This document shows positions 1 through 12,200 of a stretch of 64,000 nucleotides of DNA, in pieces. The stretch lies in contig JAJKFL010000042.1 in assembly GCA_021186555.1 (NCBI GenBank), forward strand, positions 18,576,521-18,640,520. The letters are read 5' to 3'. The position numbers and the translations under genes are program-made. The stretch is from Reticulitermes speratus. Lineage: Eukaryota; Arthropoda; Insecta; Blattodea; Rhinotermitidae. The notes under the pieces were generated by a model that saw only the letters and a list, made by a program, of their open reading frames with translations, did not search any database and was not told the origin of the DNA. Numbering within the stretch: position 1 is the stretch's first letter; the number at the start of each line of letters is the position of its first letter.

Positions 1-2970
1 TTTGTGAAGGGACGAGGTGAACACAGTAAAGACAGTAAACACAGCATTCAAGCGAAGTTCCTCAAGCTTGAATCCAAAACACCATTCAGAAGGATGTGTA
101 CTCCACGTGGTATTGTCACCGCAAAATGTTTTCAGCATTTCACGCTTTTTCGAAGCAGTATTCCCGAGTCTGATGCAAAATTTCGGCATCCTTTCTAATA
201 CACTACCTATTTGTAATCCTTATCGATGCTACATATGAGTGCTGATAGCGTCGTTAAATATGCGCAAATAAAATTCAGAATTTCCTTGACGATGTACAAT
301 GAATATTATTTTTCTGGGATTATACAGAACTCTGATTTTTGTGTTGAAGTTCCAGCCCCCTCCCACTAAGAAGCGATCTTGAACTATTTTTAGTGAGGCC
401 GTATGTCATATATTGTGAGGTAGGAATATCGTCTTTAAATAACTCAAGAAAGATTCAATCATGCCTGATCTGTATTCAGTTTGAGGTTGTGTCCCAGGAT
501 GGAGTACAGAAAGAACGGAAGGGGATGTAATACTGTCACGGACAGGACTGGGATCTCGTATGTGCTGAGGTAACTGGCATGGTCGCAGAAGTATTGAAGA
601 TTCAAGAAGCAAGGGAGAAAATAAGCAGCAGAACTCGTTTGAATAGACGAGTGTAGCAGGAAGAGATTGGAAGATAAAATGGATACACTCTTTCAGGGAC
701 AGTGTGTCCCCAGTTACAGACGTGATCGCTGAATTTTGGATTGGACACGTTTTGTCAAAGGATTAAGGTTCTTACGTTGAATACGGTATGAACCCCCAAC
801 CCCTTTACTATCAGACCCTGCCAGATTCGCTCTCGAATCGGATTGGATGTATTTTGTGTACCAGGACGGAATGGTTGAGAGGTGCGGGTAGTTGAGAATT
901 AAATTGCTCAGCCCTTAGCTAAATTCCAACGAAAACCACACACGCCAGATTAGATTGGCGAGAGTAGGTTGTTGATTCTAACTTATGTTTTCCCCCTTAC
1001 TCGAGCCTGCGGAAAGTTAACCCAAGATGTACTGCTGTACATTCTGGTACAAATTAAAGCAAAATAAGTGCCTGTGTCTTATGTAGTTTGCTATTACATT
1101 TTTTCTCTGATTCGCCATTGATTCTTCCAGAACAATTTATGTGAGGGAGATTCATGTCTGGCATATCATTTTAACTGTTCTTCCAAATCGAATTTCAATT
1201 ATAAGTGGGGATATTGCCATACACAAAACATAAGAAATTGAATTTATTATTCGGAAATTTTGAGACGAAATAGAAATGATTCCCATTATACTTCATTACT
1301 CGTTCTGTACTCTATGGGTTATGGCCTGTCTAATAGGAAATTTATGAATTTATGGAAATAAATTTTTTATTATCTCATTTACTTAATTACTCTTTCCAGA
1401 CGGTGTAGATTGCTTACCGTGAATTGGTGAATTAAAAAAGGATAAGGAACGAAACCCTCGTGGATGTCTTTTCTTCTAAGACAGGCATTCGCAAAAGTCT
1501 AGATTATGTAACGTTGAGTTTTGAACTTGAAAATTTATGGAAGGAATAATTCTTTAAATATTTTAACTTTTATCCCAACATTTAATCGAAAGAACTCCGA
1601 CTGCCTCTGGTCTACTATAGCATTTAGAGAATTTACCTGAGACAAGAGACATTTACTTCACTAGGCATGTAGCAGTAACAGAGATAGCCACATTAATCAG
1701 TTCCATGACTCATTTTCATTGGAAAATAATGAGAATAACGTAATTGAAAAATTACGGAAAGAAAACTTCAGAAGCGTAATAAATCCTCATTCATCATCCA
1801 CGTTGCATGTGAGAGTCATTTAATGTTCATGCATGCCACGGTATTGGAAACTATTACAATGCCGTGTCTTTGTTCCCACGTTACTTAAAACGCTTCTTCT
1901 TAAACACTGCGTACAACTAATGTGTTTTTTCAATGGAATCTGTTAAATTTATGCAAACATTGCTGCCTATAAAGATATGAGCTGCTTTTCCGTAAATGAA
2001 ACACGATACAGCGAAGCGATTATTCCTCCCATTTATTACAGGTGAAGTTACTGTTTCAGGTCCCGCATCTGGGGCACAGTTTCTTAAAGAAACATTGTAT
2101 TCACTAAGCACAATTTCTGTATAAAAAATTCGGAACGTTTTAAAGCCACTGACTGCTTGATTACAGACGATATTCAGCTCAAAGTACAATTTCATCCCAT
2201 ACTTTATTATACTCTCTGTGACCTGTGCAGTACACTGCGCTATTATACAAATAGCAAAAGAAACTTCTGTGTGTATATGGTATTGTTTGGTTGTAGCTTC
2301 AGTAGTTCAAAGCACAGTTGTTTTTCGGTGCATCGCCTGCTTTAATATTGGTAAAATTTGCTTCATATGCGTAAAGTGTAAGAATGTGCATTTTATGTTA
2401 TCAAAATACACGTAGATAATATCCGTAAAGAGGATTATAATATTAATTTGTGATGAAGATGCGTTATGCCTTTCGTGATGTAAGTGCTGGAATTATAATT
2501 CTTATTTATATTAAATACTGACTTCACAGACCTAATTGTTAGTGCTGTAATTTGTTGCAAATCTGGTATAATTATAAGGTCATGATTTAAGTCTAATAAA
2601 CCGCTTTAAACTACTGCGCCGTGAAAATAGGCAGTAACATATACCATAAAACTAAAGGCAAATAAAAGTGTTTAGGATGTAGGATTAGTACGAACACAGT
2701 AAGTTCACCTTGTTATTCGTTAGTCATAATTGTATCATACTGGTCCATTTATTCAAAGAGATTACAAGTTAAATTACATGGAACTGTAATCACATTAATT
2801 ATTTTCCTGTTATTAGACCTAACATTCTTTTTAAGTTCAAATAAATTTTAATTTATAATATTTTATAAGATATGAAGTTTACTAGATATAGGTTATGACA
2901 CCCTGCAGTGGTGCTAATAACCATTTAAAGTGATATCGTGCCTTGTTATTCCGCGCATAACGTCGTTAAA
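1..2970. other. No gene seen
   Basis: AT-rich DNA with stops in all frames at short spacing. The longest open frames are under 95 codons and have no recognisable domain. No tRNA-like promoter boxes, tandem repeats or transposon ends were recognised. Confidence 0.55.
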
Positions 2971-3026
2971 GAATGTTCTTTCGAAACTTTCGTAACCATC
3001 TGCCAGACTAACCCAGAAGACCATAG
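2971..3026 (-). repeat. Relic of the GAAACGTCGG hairpin family
   Basis: Read on the minus strand it begins CTTCTGGGTTAGTCTGG and ends near GTTTCGAAAGAAC. The same order of motifs is seen at 24308-24364 and in the palindrome at 55749-55882. It is short and diverged, and only one arm is present. What I see is the shared motif order; membership in one family is my inference. Confidence 0.4.
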
Positions 3027-4021
3027 TAAAGGACGCTAACCTCTTCTAACGGAATGGAGATGTGCACAGCTGTGTACCATACTTTGTCTTAGGAAGAATA
3101 AATGCGAAACATATTGCCATCAACACTTGCATTCGCATGAAAGTTTCTGAGTGTTGAGCAAAACATATAAACAGCGAATCCAGCATTATATAAACAGGAT
3201 TAATATATTATTTCTCGTTCTGTTTCGCTGTTGTCAGTCATTACGTTTCTAAAAACTGGGTTTCAGGATGTGATATGTGAAATTTAAAAGAAGTGGAAGT
3301 ATCTGTAAGTGAAAATTGTGTGCGTAGTTCTATCAGAAAACATTCAGATCATAATCATGGCTGTTGCTGTTTATATACCGTAGTACATAAAGCTTAAAAG
3401 TAACGCTCTTGTAGAATAACGTAATCTTATTCTGCAGTTCTTAATACTAGTATCTTACATTTTTCTGAAAACCTGAAGTTTTGCTGTGTGGTCATACACC
3501 TAGAGAGTAGAAGATCACTTGCACTACATAGGCCACTATATGACTGGGAATATAGAATGTTGTAGTGGTGTATGAACAGAAGTTATTAATAACTCAAAAT
3601 ATGTTATAAAGATGCATGTTGGAAGAGGAGCTAAAATTATACACCTAGAATGAGACAAAAGTGAACTGCAATAGTTTAAAGGGTTTGTTTTAGCACGTGC
3701 ATTAAAGTGTCGCACTTCGTAGAAAGTATGTTCCCTTGACGTAACAAACACATTCAACAGTTTAATTAGTCTTTTAAATGTCCCGCAAATATACTTCGGA
3801 TGTTTAATTGTCACACATTGGCAATGATTTTAAAACCTTACCATCAGATGTCTGTAATGATGTTGTTCCCCTTATGCAGCACTTGCTGCCATCTATGTAC
3901 GCCAATCCGAACTAACATATAGATTTTCCTGTGCATACGCGCAGACTCCACCAAAGGAGTCGATACGTCTAATTTCCTTTCTCTTTCACCTGTACTCTTT
4001 CAGTACCCGTTAACACTAATT
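3027..4021. other. No gene seen
   Basis: AT-rich, no recognisable coding frame or repeat up to the target duplication of the SINE-A at 4030. Confidence 0.5.
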
Positions 4022-4029
4022 TTCGTATT

Positions 4030-4312
4030 AGGCCGTGCCATGGCTCAGGCGGTTAGTCGCCGGCCTCTTACTGCGGAGACCCGGGTTCGATCCTGGGTCA
4101 GTCCATGTGCGATTTGTGGTGGACAAAGTGACACTGGGACAGGTTTTCCCCCGCGTACTTCGGTTTTGCCCTGTCAATTGCATTCCACCGGTGCTCCATT
4201 ACTCCGAAAAACAAAAAAAAACACTAATCATCTTCATCACAGGGTTGCACAATAAGCCTCAAGGCTGCGGTGCGTCCGTAGCATCTGCTGCGGAGCCCTT
4301 CACAAAAAAAAA
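4030..4312 (+). mobile_element. SINE-A copy 1 (tRNA-derived, near full length)
   Basis: The first 70 bases are tRNA-like. An A box (TGGCTCAGGCGGTTAG) and a B box (GGTTCGATCC) form an internal RNA polymerase III promoter. A family-specific body of about 200 bp follows, with landmarks GATTTGTGGTGGACAAAGTG and GGTGCGTCCGTAGCATCTGC, then a short A-rich tail. The 8-bp direct repeat TTCGTATT lies at 4022-4029 and 4313-4320 and is the probable target site duplication. Four other copies occur in the window (29717, 36263, 42456, 45912). Open frames across it are shadows, not genes. The mobilising LINE cannot be told from this sequence. Confidence 0.9.
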
Positions 4313-4320
4313 TTCGTATT

Positions 4321-5333
4321 GAATTTGTAAACTTTTTATCCTATACAGAATTGTATGTCTTACCGTCTCTATTTTCTTGATCACGTTTAATGTCACTTTA
4401 ATTCCTGTCTTCATTTCATTTAAATATTTTATTGGTTGGGTTTTAAATACGTTTCTTTGGATGCGACTCGCAACACCAGGTTTCTGCCAGTGCACATCCA
4501 CTGTATTGCTAACGACTACAATTTATTTCCACACATTCCATTTAGAATAGCTTCAATTTAAGTCGTTTTTAAGTTTTCTAATTCTCGGACACGAAGTTTA
4601 AAATTAAAAATTCGCACTCTTTGAACCTTAATTCAAAGAGAAGCAGTAACAAGAGGATGCGTTTAAAGTTGTGCGTTTTGAAGTCTGCATACCGACTTCG
4701 TATGTAGGGGCTGGGATTTTAGAGGGCGCAATTCGACTCCATTAAATAATTTTATTGCTCTTTGTACATCGATTTTTATACTTTTAAAATTTGCGTATTA
4801 CTGCCATTCATTTAAGAGATTTAAATTCCGTCGTCATAAACAGTGAGTCATTAGGTTACAATTACTATAAAGCAATAATATACACCAGCATATGCATACA
4901 GAGTGTATAAAATTACATGTTATCCATAAACATGAACTATGCATATTTTAGCGATAAATCACCATCCGCAAGGAGATGTTAATACAAAGGAATATACAAT
5001 ATTAATACATCAATTTTACACGTACAATTTTAAAAATATATAATAGTGGCTATAAATGTAATGATAAAGTTATTATGGCTAGTCTGATGATATACTCTGT
5101 ATTCAAATTCATTAATATGTCATTGATTGCAGTGTGTGCAGTTACATGTACACAAACATCTAAGTTCGAATATTTCTATGCAGAAAGATCCAAGTCCCTG
5201 TGCCGCGTCTTGACGTGTCCCTTGCAGGAAGGTGTTTTGTGCTGAACATGTAACTACACACAACGAAATCAATGGCATATTAATGAATTTCAACCAAGAA
5301 TATATCAAAATCATTTTTGTTTCATAGCGTAAC
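4321..5333. other. No gene seen
   Basis: AT-rich DNA between two SINEs. No frame longer than about 80 codons and no recognised repeat. Confidence 0.5.
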
Positions 5334-5563
5334 TTCCCTAGTTGACCAGGGCCTCCTCGTTGTCGAGCTTTCACGATCACACTCAGACACACCACACTTG
5401 GTAGGACTCCTCTGGACGAGTGACCAGCTCGTCGCAGATATATCTACCTGACAACACACAACAGTCACAAGAGACAGACTTCCATGCCCCCGGCGGGATT
5501 CGAACCCGCAATCCATGAAGCGAGCGGCGGCAGACCCACGCCTTAGACCGCGCGGCCACTTTT
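5334..5563 (-). mobile_element. SINE-B copy 1 (tRNA-Leu-like head)
   Basis: On the minus strand it starts with GTGGCCGCGCGGTCTAAGGC, a tRNA-Leu-like A box, followed by a B box (GGTTCGAATCC) and the junction CGCCGGGGGCATGG. The family body follows, with TCTGTCTCTTGTGA and the conserved CCAGAGGAGTCCTACC. No clear A-tail or target duplication is left, so the insertion is older than the copies at 18706 and 59080. Family membership is secure from alignment by eye with seven other copies here. Confidence 0.88.
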
Positions 5564-5680
5564 CAACATCAAACTACTCATAATATCCATATTATTTTAT
5601 TTATTGCAGCTATTGCATATTTTAACACTGACCATGTAAAGTTAATACACTAATATTATATATTCCTTTTATTGACGTCT

Positions 5681-5720
5681 CCCTGAGGATGGAGATTTAT
5701 CGCTGAAACATGTACGATGG
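5681..5720 (+). repeat. Hammerhead-like / hairpin family relic
   Basis: CCCTGAGGATGG followed about 12 bases later by GCTGAAACATGTACG. The order CTGANGA, short stem, GAAA matches the layout of the better preserved motif at 31794-31837, but the outer stem is not convincing here. Seen: the two short motifs. Inferred: common origin. Confidence 0.3.
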
Positions 5721-6739
5721 TTCTTGTTTATAGATGAGTTGTGATTTTATACAATTTGCGTGCATGTGTTGGTATTTGTACAGGATTACATGCACAATGC
5801 GCGGAATGAATAATATGAAATTACTATTGTTTCCACTACGCCCCTCCGCAATTAGATGCACTTAGTTCGTATTCCATTCAGGCCAAGAGGAACAAGAGTA
5901 TTGGGTAGGATGAAAGGTTTGTGGTCAAATAACTGAATTCAGAATTATCTAAATTGTGCCTCAATTTGCTAGGTAGTAAGTAAGTAAGTAATCAGGAAAT
6001 TAATTTCTTGAGAGACTCCGTAGGACTGACGTAAGTTTGGTTCCTATTGATTGAAGTTGAGAGCTAAAATAAGCTCGTGGAATTACTCCTTATCGTACAG
6101 AATTCGTTGTAGATAATTTGTCTCAATTCGAGCAGCTTAGCAAAGCCATAAACTACCCAGTATATATTCTGGATCTGCAGTGTACATTTCAGAATATTAA
6201 CTGATCACTGGACAGTAATTCGGGGGCCTGTACATGGCTTCTCTACTAAGGTTGGAAGAATATCTTCATATTGGCGATATGACAGAATTCGTCATTTGTG
6301 CTCTTGTTCAGGGATAAAATTAAGATGAATATTATGAATGGAAGTCATAAACTAGGACATATTTAGAATTATTTGCATTTATTCCAATGTCTCTTCATAG
6401 AAATTTAATTTAAAAAATGGACTATTTACAATTGCTTACTGTAATTTTCGTTTGCCTCTTATTGAAAATATCGTGCCTTTGCATTTTATGAATTAGATAA
6501 TCCTTCCCCTATTTCGAAAAACTTAAGAAGGTATATTTTACTGTGGCCATACTTCGGAGCAAAAGTCGGATATTTGTTTGATAATAAGGATTGAATATAT
6601 TAACATCACATATATTATTGTAAGGGCTGGCTACGATCAAGTAACTTCAAGGAGTGCATTCCTTCTCGAGAATCTAATAGTTCCTTAGCAAATTCCCCCT
6701 TTGTATGAAACACGAAATTTTCAGTACTTCATTGCCTGT
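5721..6739. other. No gene seen; short GTAA repeat
   Basis: AT-rich. A short tetranucleotide run (AGTA/GTAA) lies at about 5972-5991. Nothing else was recognised. Confidence 0.5.
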
Positions 6740-6928
6740 TTTCTTAAGATCCTACTGTCAAAATTTTATCTCTCTCTTGCGTTTCCCAGTGTATTCTCAT
6801 CTAGGCTTTCCGCCTAAAGTGTTGTATACATTTCCCTTGTACGTATAATGCATACTCCGGTCATCTCCTACTAATATATTTGATCATTCTAATAACATTT
6901 GGTGCAGAATACAAATGTAGATTGTGAT
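6740..6928 (-). mobile_element. LINE relic, C-terminal region of reverse transcriptase ORF
   Basis: Minus-strand translation near 6928-6868 gives HNLHLYSAPNVIRMIK. This matches the LHNLYSSPNIIRMIKSRR segment that I know from the C-terminal end of abundant insect non-LTR reverse transcriptase ORFs. Downstream, the remnant continues with in-frame stops at the place where the family reads RWAGHVARMG, so it is dead. The same protein region, better preserved, is at 45180-45440. The upstream end stops abruptly where the hairpin repeat at 6928-7038 begins. Confidence 0.5.
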
Positions 6929-7038
6929 TTTCTGAGTTATGACGCCACACAGTCTGGTAGGTGTTTATCAATTTTCGGATGAACTTGCTGGAGGTAACAA
7001 GTCCCTCGGAAAGCTTGGCAGCCGTCGTGACCCAGAAT
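6928..7038. repeat. Hairpin repeat of the GAAACGTCGG family
   Basis: The left side reads TTCTGAGTTATGACGCC and the right side ends in GCCGTCGTGACCCAGAAT. These are imperfect inverted copies, so the piece can fold into a hairpin of about 110 nt. Between them lies TCGGATGAACTTGC, matching the TTCGGAGGAAGTTG of the copy at 24308. Its left end abuts a LINE relic directly. Confidence 0.5.
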
Positions 7039-9065
7039 ACTGAAGTCGGACTTTTCACCGCCGTGAAGTTCTTAAATACCACATGTGACGTATCTTACTA
7101 TTCAGTGCACTAATAAGAGGATAGGAGCGTTAGCGATCGTAATTTCAATTTTTGCTTTCTTTTCCTTAGAGGTGAGCGTGAGTGAAGACCGATTTTAATT
7201 ATTTCAAACACGTTGTTCTCCTCAATTCACTCGCCACCACCTTTACATTTCCTGCGGAACACAAATCACATACACGCAATGGGTATCACATACCAAACTG
7301 CCAGATCTTACAAGCAACACACACACACACACACACACACAACAGATGATCGATGTACTATGAACTGCTTTGTGACCGTGTTTTACATTACACATACCGA
7401 AACCAGTCACCATGTGTGTAGGGGAATAATCTCTGTTTATTCATAACTGAGCTGCAAAACACGTAAGTACAATCTGCAGACAAATTCATAGTTCGTACTA
7501 TGTATGCAGGTGGTGCATTTAGTAACCACCATGTTTTATAAGACTAATCAGTTTGAAAGTTTTTATCCGTCTCTGTCACGAAATATGTTGTATACGCAAG
7601 CACCATGTGGTAAGTGGAAAGTTTAATGATCGGGATAAAATGAAATTAAACCACACCATGCCTCTCGTGCGAGGGCGTAGTTTATTAGATTGACGGAAGA
7701 GGCGCTGCATGCATGTCATTACCGGCTGTAACCGCAAATGGAGCCAACAGTAACAAAGCAGAGAATGGCGCTTGTATACATTACAGCTCTACTATTTCCG
7801 ATAGCCAATCATAATACAAATTCGCTTACAAATTGCTTAATTCTGTACGGTTTGTTTGTGCTTCATAGAACATGCACCCAACGGCTGAGCGCTACCGAAA
7901 AAATGCACAACTTCGTGCAATACGGCAAATCTTTTGCGGTGCTTTTTACAGAGTGCCAGAAGTGACCGTGTGGTTTGGAGGATATCTCAGCTGTTTGTAT
8001 TCGAACTCCAGTTAGAGACTTTCCATGTTAAGTTGGAAATGGGAAGCTATAATAAAATAAAAATATGTGTTACAATTTTATTTAATATTGGAGAATTATA
8101 TGAGTCGTTTTTGCATGAAGCATGAAACGTATATAGAAGAGTACAAAATTGCTTTCTACAATGAAACATAAATATTATGAAAAATCTAGACATTATACAA
8201 ATTAAGATAGCTAATACTTAACGATGTGGAAGACGTAGGCATAGATCGTAAACAAATATTAGCGTATATCTTACTGGATTTGGGTGCGATCATTATTCGT
8301 TTGGCCCCGAAAAACACCAGTGTGTAATTCTTGTAAACACAGTAATCAATAACAGGGAATGTTTTGTCTAATTCGCGTACTGTTACCTGACACAGGAGAC
8401 CGGTAACTTATAATCAGGTGGTTCAATATTTAAAGAAATTACTTGAAAAATATCTCCTCTTAGTCATGTTGGTTCTTACAGATATTTTTGGTATAGCAAA
8501 GACGGATACTAGATTTTTGTTCTCTTAAGTAGCTTATAAATAATAAATTGCACTCCCTAAAAATGTATATCTTATTTAACTTACGTTAGAGGTGTTTAAT
8601 AAAACGCAAGGAGAAAAAGCTACCGCTGTTTTTGATACGTTCTCCCAATACGGATTTGTATATTACTTTGTGTACGTATTTTACAGCCTATTTCTGCTAC
8701 ACGATCTCAGTACGCAGAGGATCAGGCGAAAGCAATAGAGAATTGGCAAGAAATGGGTATTATGAATACGTAAATCTTATATAACAATTCTAATTCGACA
8801 AGATCACATTTAGGAGATAAGTGAATAATACTGAATTAAAATTCCTCTATTTTATAATAAAAAGTATTTATAATTCAGTCTAAAAAAGAAAAGTATAACA
8901 ATTAGACAATATTCTTCTTCCCAAACAGTCAATTTTTAAAAAATGAGGGTCTCACTGAAAGCTGGAACATATTTCCTGATACCTAAACCATGTGTTTATT
9001 ATTTGTCTTTCACAATTATTTCGCGTTATTTAAGCCGGCTTAACCACCATATCATTGTCTTAACC
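7039..9065. other. No gene seen
   Basis: Mostly AT-rich. About 7650-7980 is somewhat richer in GC and holds a 75-codon frame that I do not recognise. An AC microsatellite is listed separately. Confidence 0.5.
7316..7341. repeat. (AC)n microsatellite
   Basis: About 13 uninterrupted AC dinucleotides. Confidence 0.95.
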
Positions 9066-9260
9066 CTAGCGGCCACACTATAGCCCTGGGGTCGACTCAG
9101 CCTCTAACAAAAATGGGTACCAGGGATATCTCCTGAGGGGTAAATGCGGCTGGTGCCTAGGACTGACAACCTTACCACCTTCATGTGCCAATTGTCTAGA
9201 AATTCTGGAAGCCTCAACCTCCCGGAGCCGTAAGGTCCTGTCCATGACTGTAATGGGAAT
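9066..9260 (+). mobile_element. SINE-D copy 1, 5'-truncated (no tRNA head)
   Basis: Carries the SINE-D body: GGGGTCGACTCAGC, GACAACCTTACCACC, CATGTGCCAATTGTCTAGAA and AGCCTCAACCTCC, in the same order as the full copy at 19756-20073. The tRNA-like head present in that copy is absent, as expected for incomplete reverse transcription. The minus-strand open frame over it has no gene value. Confidence 0.85.
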
Positions 9261-12200
9261 ATAGTGTTGTGGGTACACTAAGGGCAGCAACATAAGCAGA
9301 CAGCACCCTTGTCACATACCACTGTGTTCACCCGTATTATAATAGGCTGATAATTATCAGCCGTCAAACGATTATATTGCTTTTTGTAATATGATTATTG
9401 TTTTAAACTGCAGAGGAAGTTACTTTTATGTTGGTTAGCATAAAATACGAATACCTATCTCGCTATCAAAATGCATAAATTTATTTGTCGTGAAAAGTAT
9501 TTTATGTGCATTAGCAACTCGGCAGATCAAAGCAATAAAAGCTTTCATGATATTAATATTTCTCCGCTTCAAATCGTGTTGGTAGCACTGACTCAACACA
9601 CACACTGTAAAGTTAATTGAATGATAAACGGAAGCCGTCGAAGGGCCTGCACGAATCGACAATAAACGGTTTATCGAACTATATGTGCATATACGCTACT
9701 TCTTACTAGTGCTTATATTTTAATCAACTTTCTAAAAAGTTACTTCGTGCTTTTCTGCGTTTATATTCACTGTTAAGTTTAATAACATTACTTAGTGATT
9801 TTTTTCGTCATATGAAATCCAGTAATATTTTGCTATTATAAAATTAATTCGACATTTCACCAATTTTGTTACAAGTACTTTTTTCATAACGAAACATGGT
9901 TTCGAAATTACCGTATTTGTTGAACAAATATGACATTCCGATAGTCTAGACTATAAAGAACCAAAAATACATTTTTGAAGAGACCGCCACTATGAAAGTT
10001 TCGATATTTGGAAGGGGAAGGGGGGGATGCAGTTCGTAGCGGGTTGGAGGAAGTGTGAATTGAATCCGCTAGGTGGCAGTGCAGTGCTGAACAGTAAGAA
10101 GTGTCCCAATGTGTAGGCAGCATAGCGAACTGTATTCCGAAAAAGGCTTTCATGAAACTGTAGAGAGAAATAAAGAAAAGTACAGAGAAATAAGTAAAAT
10201 TTCTGTTTGAATAATTTTATTTGGTTTTAATTACGAAGCGGTAGAAACGTCAAAGCCTCAAAGAAAGCGCTGGAAACTTACTTCAATTCAAATTGTATTA
10301 TATTGTGTTATATTTTATTATAATTATACTATATATAGATTTTATTTTCCACGTCACGGAGAACATATTCGCTATCCATTACAGTGATGACTTGGTTAAT
10401 GCTGTTTAGGGAAATAATCATTGTTTATTGTAAGGGTCATACGAAACAGGTGAATGCAGTGGGTGTACAGAATGCTGACCTTAAATGTTACAGCAAGCGT
10501 TACATACAGTTACCACTAATTGCCCAATCGTTTAAAGAATCAATTACGTGTTACATTTTACAAGAAATTTACAAAACGTTTTGCGCTGCTTTACCTGAAG
10601 ATTAGTTGCAAATTTGGAAACAGGAACATTCCGGTAAAAAGTATTTTTCAGTTCTCGAAGCAAATGGAAATCACGCTGTTTTCTGTAGAATACTATAAAA
10701 ATGACTTTTTGTTTGCCATCATAAATAAAAACATAGTTATTAGTAGAAAATATGATGTGTTACGCAAGCATTATGGAACCGCTCAAATGGTTAGCTTCTA
10801 CACAAATATTTATGAGAAAAATGTAAGACTCGGAAAATGTTATCAGATTTTTTACTTCAGAAAATTTAGAGAAAACTGTCATTACTTGGGTAAGAATTAG
10901 TCAGAAAAACAGCTTAAAATTACTGGTTTAATGTGCCAATTGAACTTATAAATTTTACGCAGTAATATGTGATGTTTTATTTACTAACATTTGACGGAAA
11001 TAGATAGCAGGACGCAGAAAAATGGCATATTTAAAAGCTTCACAACTGCTTTCTTTATTAATATTTTGCCATGATCCAAGTGAAAGGTCTTGAGATGGGC
11101 GGATCATAATTGCTTGGGAGTGATAAATTTATGCAAAATTATAGTTAGGAAACTTGAGGGAATAAAACAGTCTGGAGGTTTCGACTATGTGGGAGCATAC
11201 TGCGGATTGACGTTCATCTAAATTGTATATAAAATTTCATTCCTATCTCACAGAAAACACAATGTAGTGTCCTTTACAAAAATAAGTCAGATAATGCTAA
11301 ATTGAGACAGAGTCGCCCTTTATTGCTAGAACCATACAAAAAAATACACATTGTTTGGCTAAATACAGAATTTATTGATGTTGCGGCAGGTGGTACATGT
11401 AATTACCATTCTTCGTTAAGCACTGGAGTATGGATTGGTTGATCGGAGTTTGTTAACCAATAGCGACAGAAGTTTTCTACAGAAAGTCCAGCCCCACTGG
11501 TGATTCTACCTACCCAACTATTGAAAGTACAGCGAGGGGATTGATTCTTCGGGGATAAAGCGGTCGGACAGTGAAGCTGATTAAGTACGTGGTACTTAAT
11601 TTGTTAAGGTGCTTCTCGGTATATTAATTGCAAATTATGATCTCTGCTGTCATTCACAAATAGCTTATATGTGTTATCAGTAGAATCCCCATGACAGAGG
11701 AAGAGAAAAACATAACAATTTGTGCGTTAAATTATAAAAATATAAATACAGATGCATGGGCTAAAGACCCAGTCAGCCTGTTGTAAAATAAGCAAAAGAA
11801 AATTAATCTTACAAAATAAAATAATTTATTATTTAACATAGATAGACAGTGCACGTGAAGACTGTGCAAAATGAGTTTGTGGATTCTGCAGATATCCCTT
11901 TAATTTATGTGGTCTGCGAACAGATAAGACTTTATGTAGAAACATGAAAGGATATGAAATTCAAAGTGCAATCTGTCTTACTTGTTACGAGCGAGATAAG
12001 GATTATTTGAGACGCCGATTCGTGCTTAGACTTCTACTTTGACTATACTCGAGAAGACACAAGCACCTTTTGTATAATTTTAATGATGCCGATTGAATAG
12101 CACCAAACTCTGTCCAAAGAAAAGTGGGTAGAATATATCATTTCATGCCACGTCGGCAGGTTTGACTTTATTTGCTTTGTCAAAAGAAGTTAGATACTCC

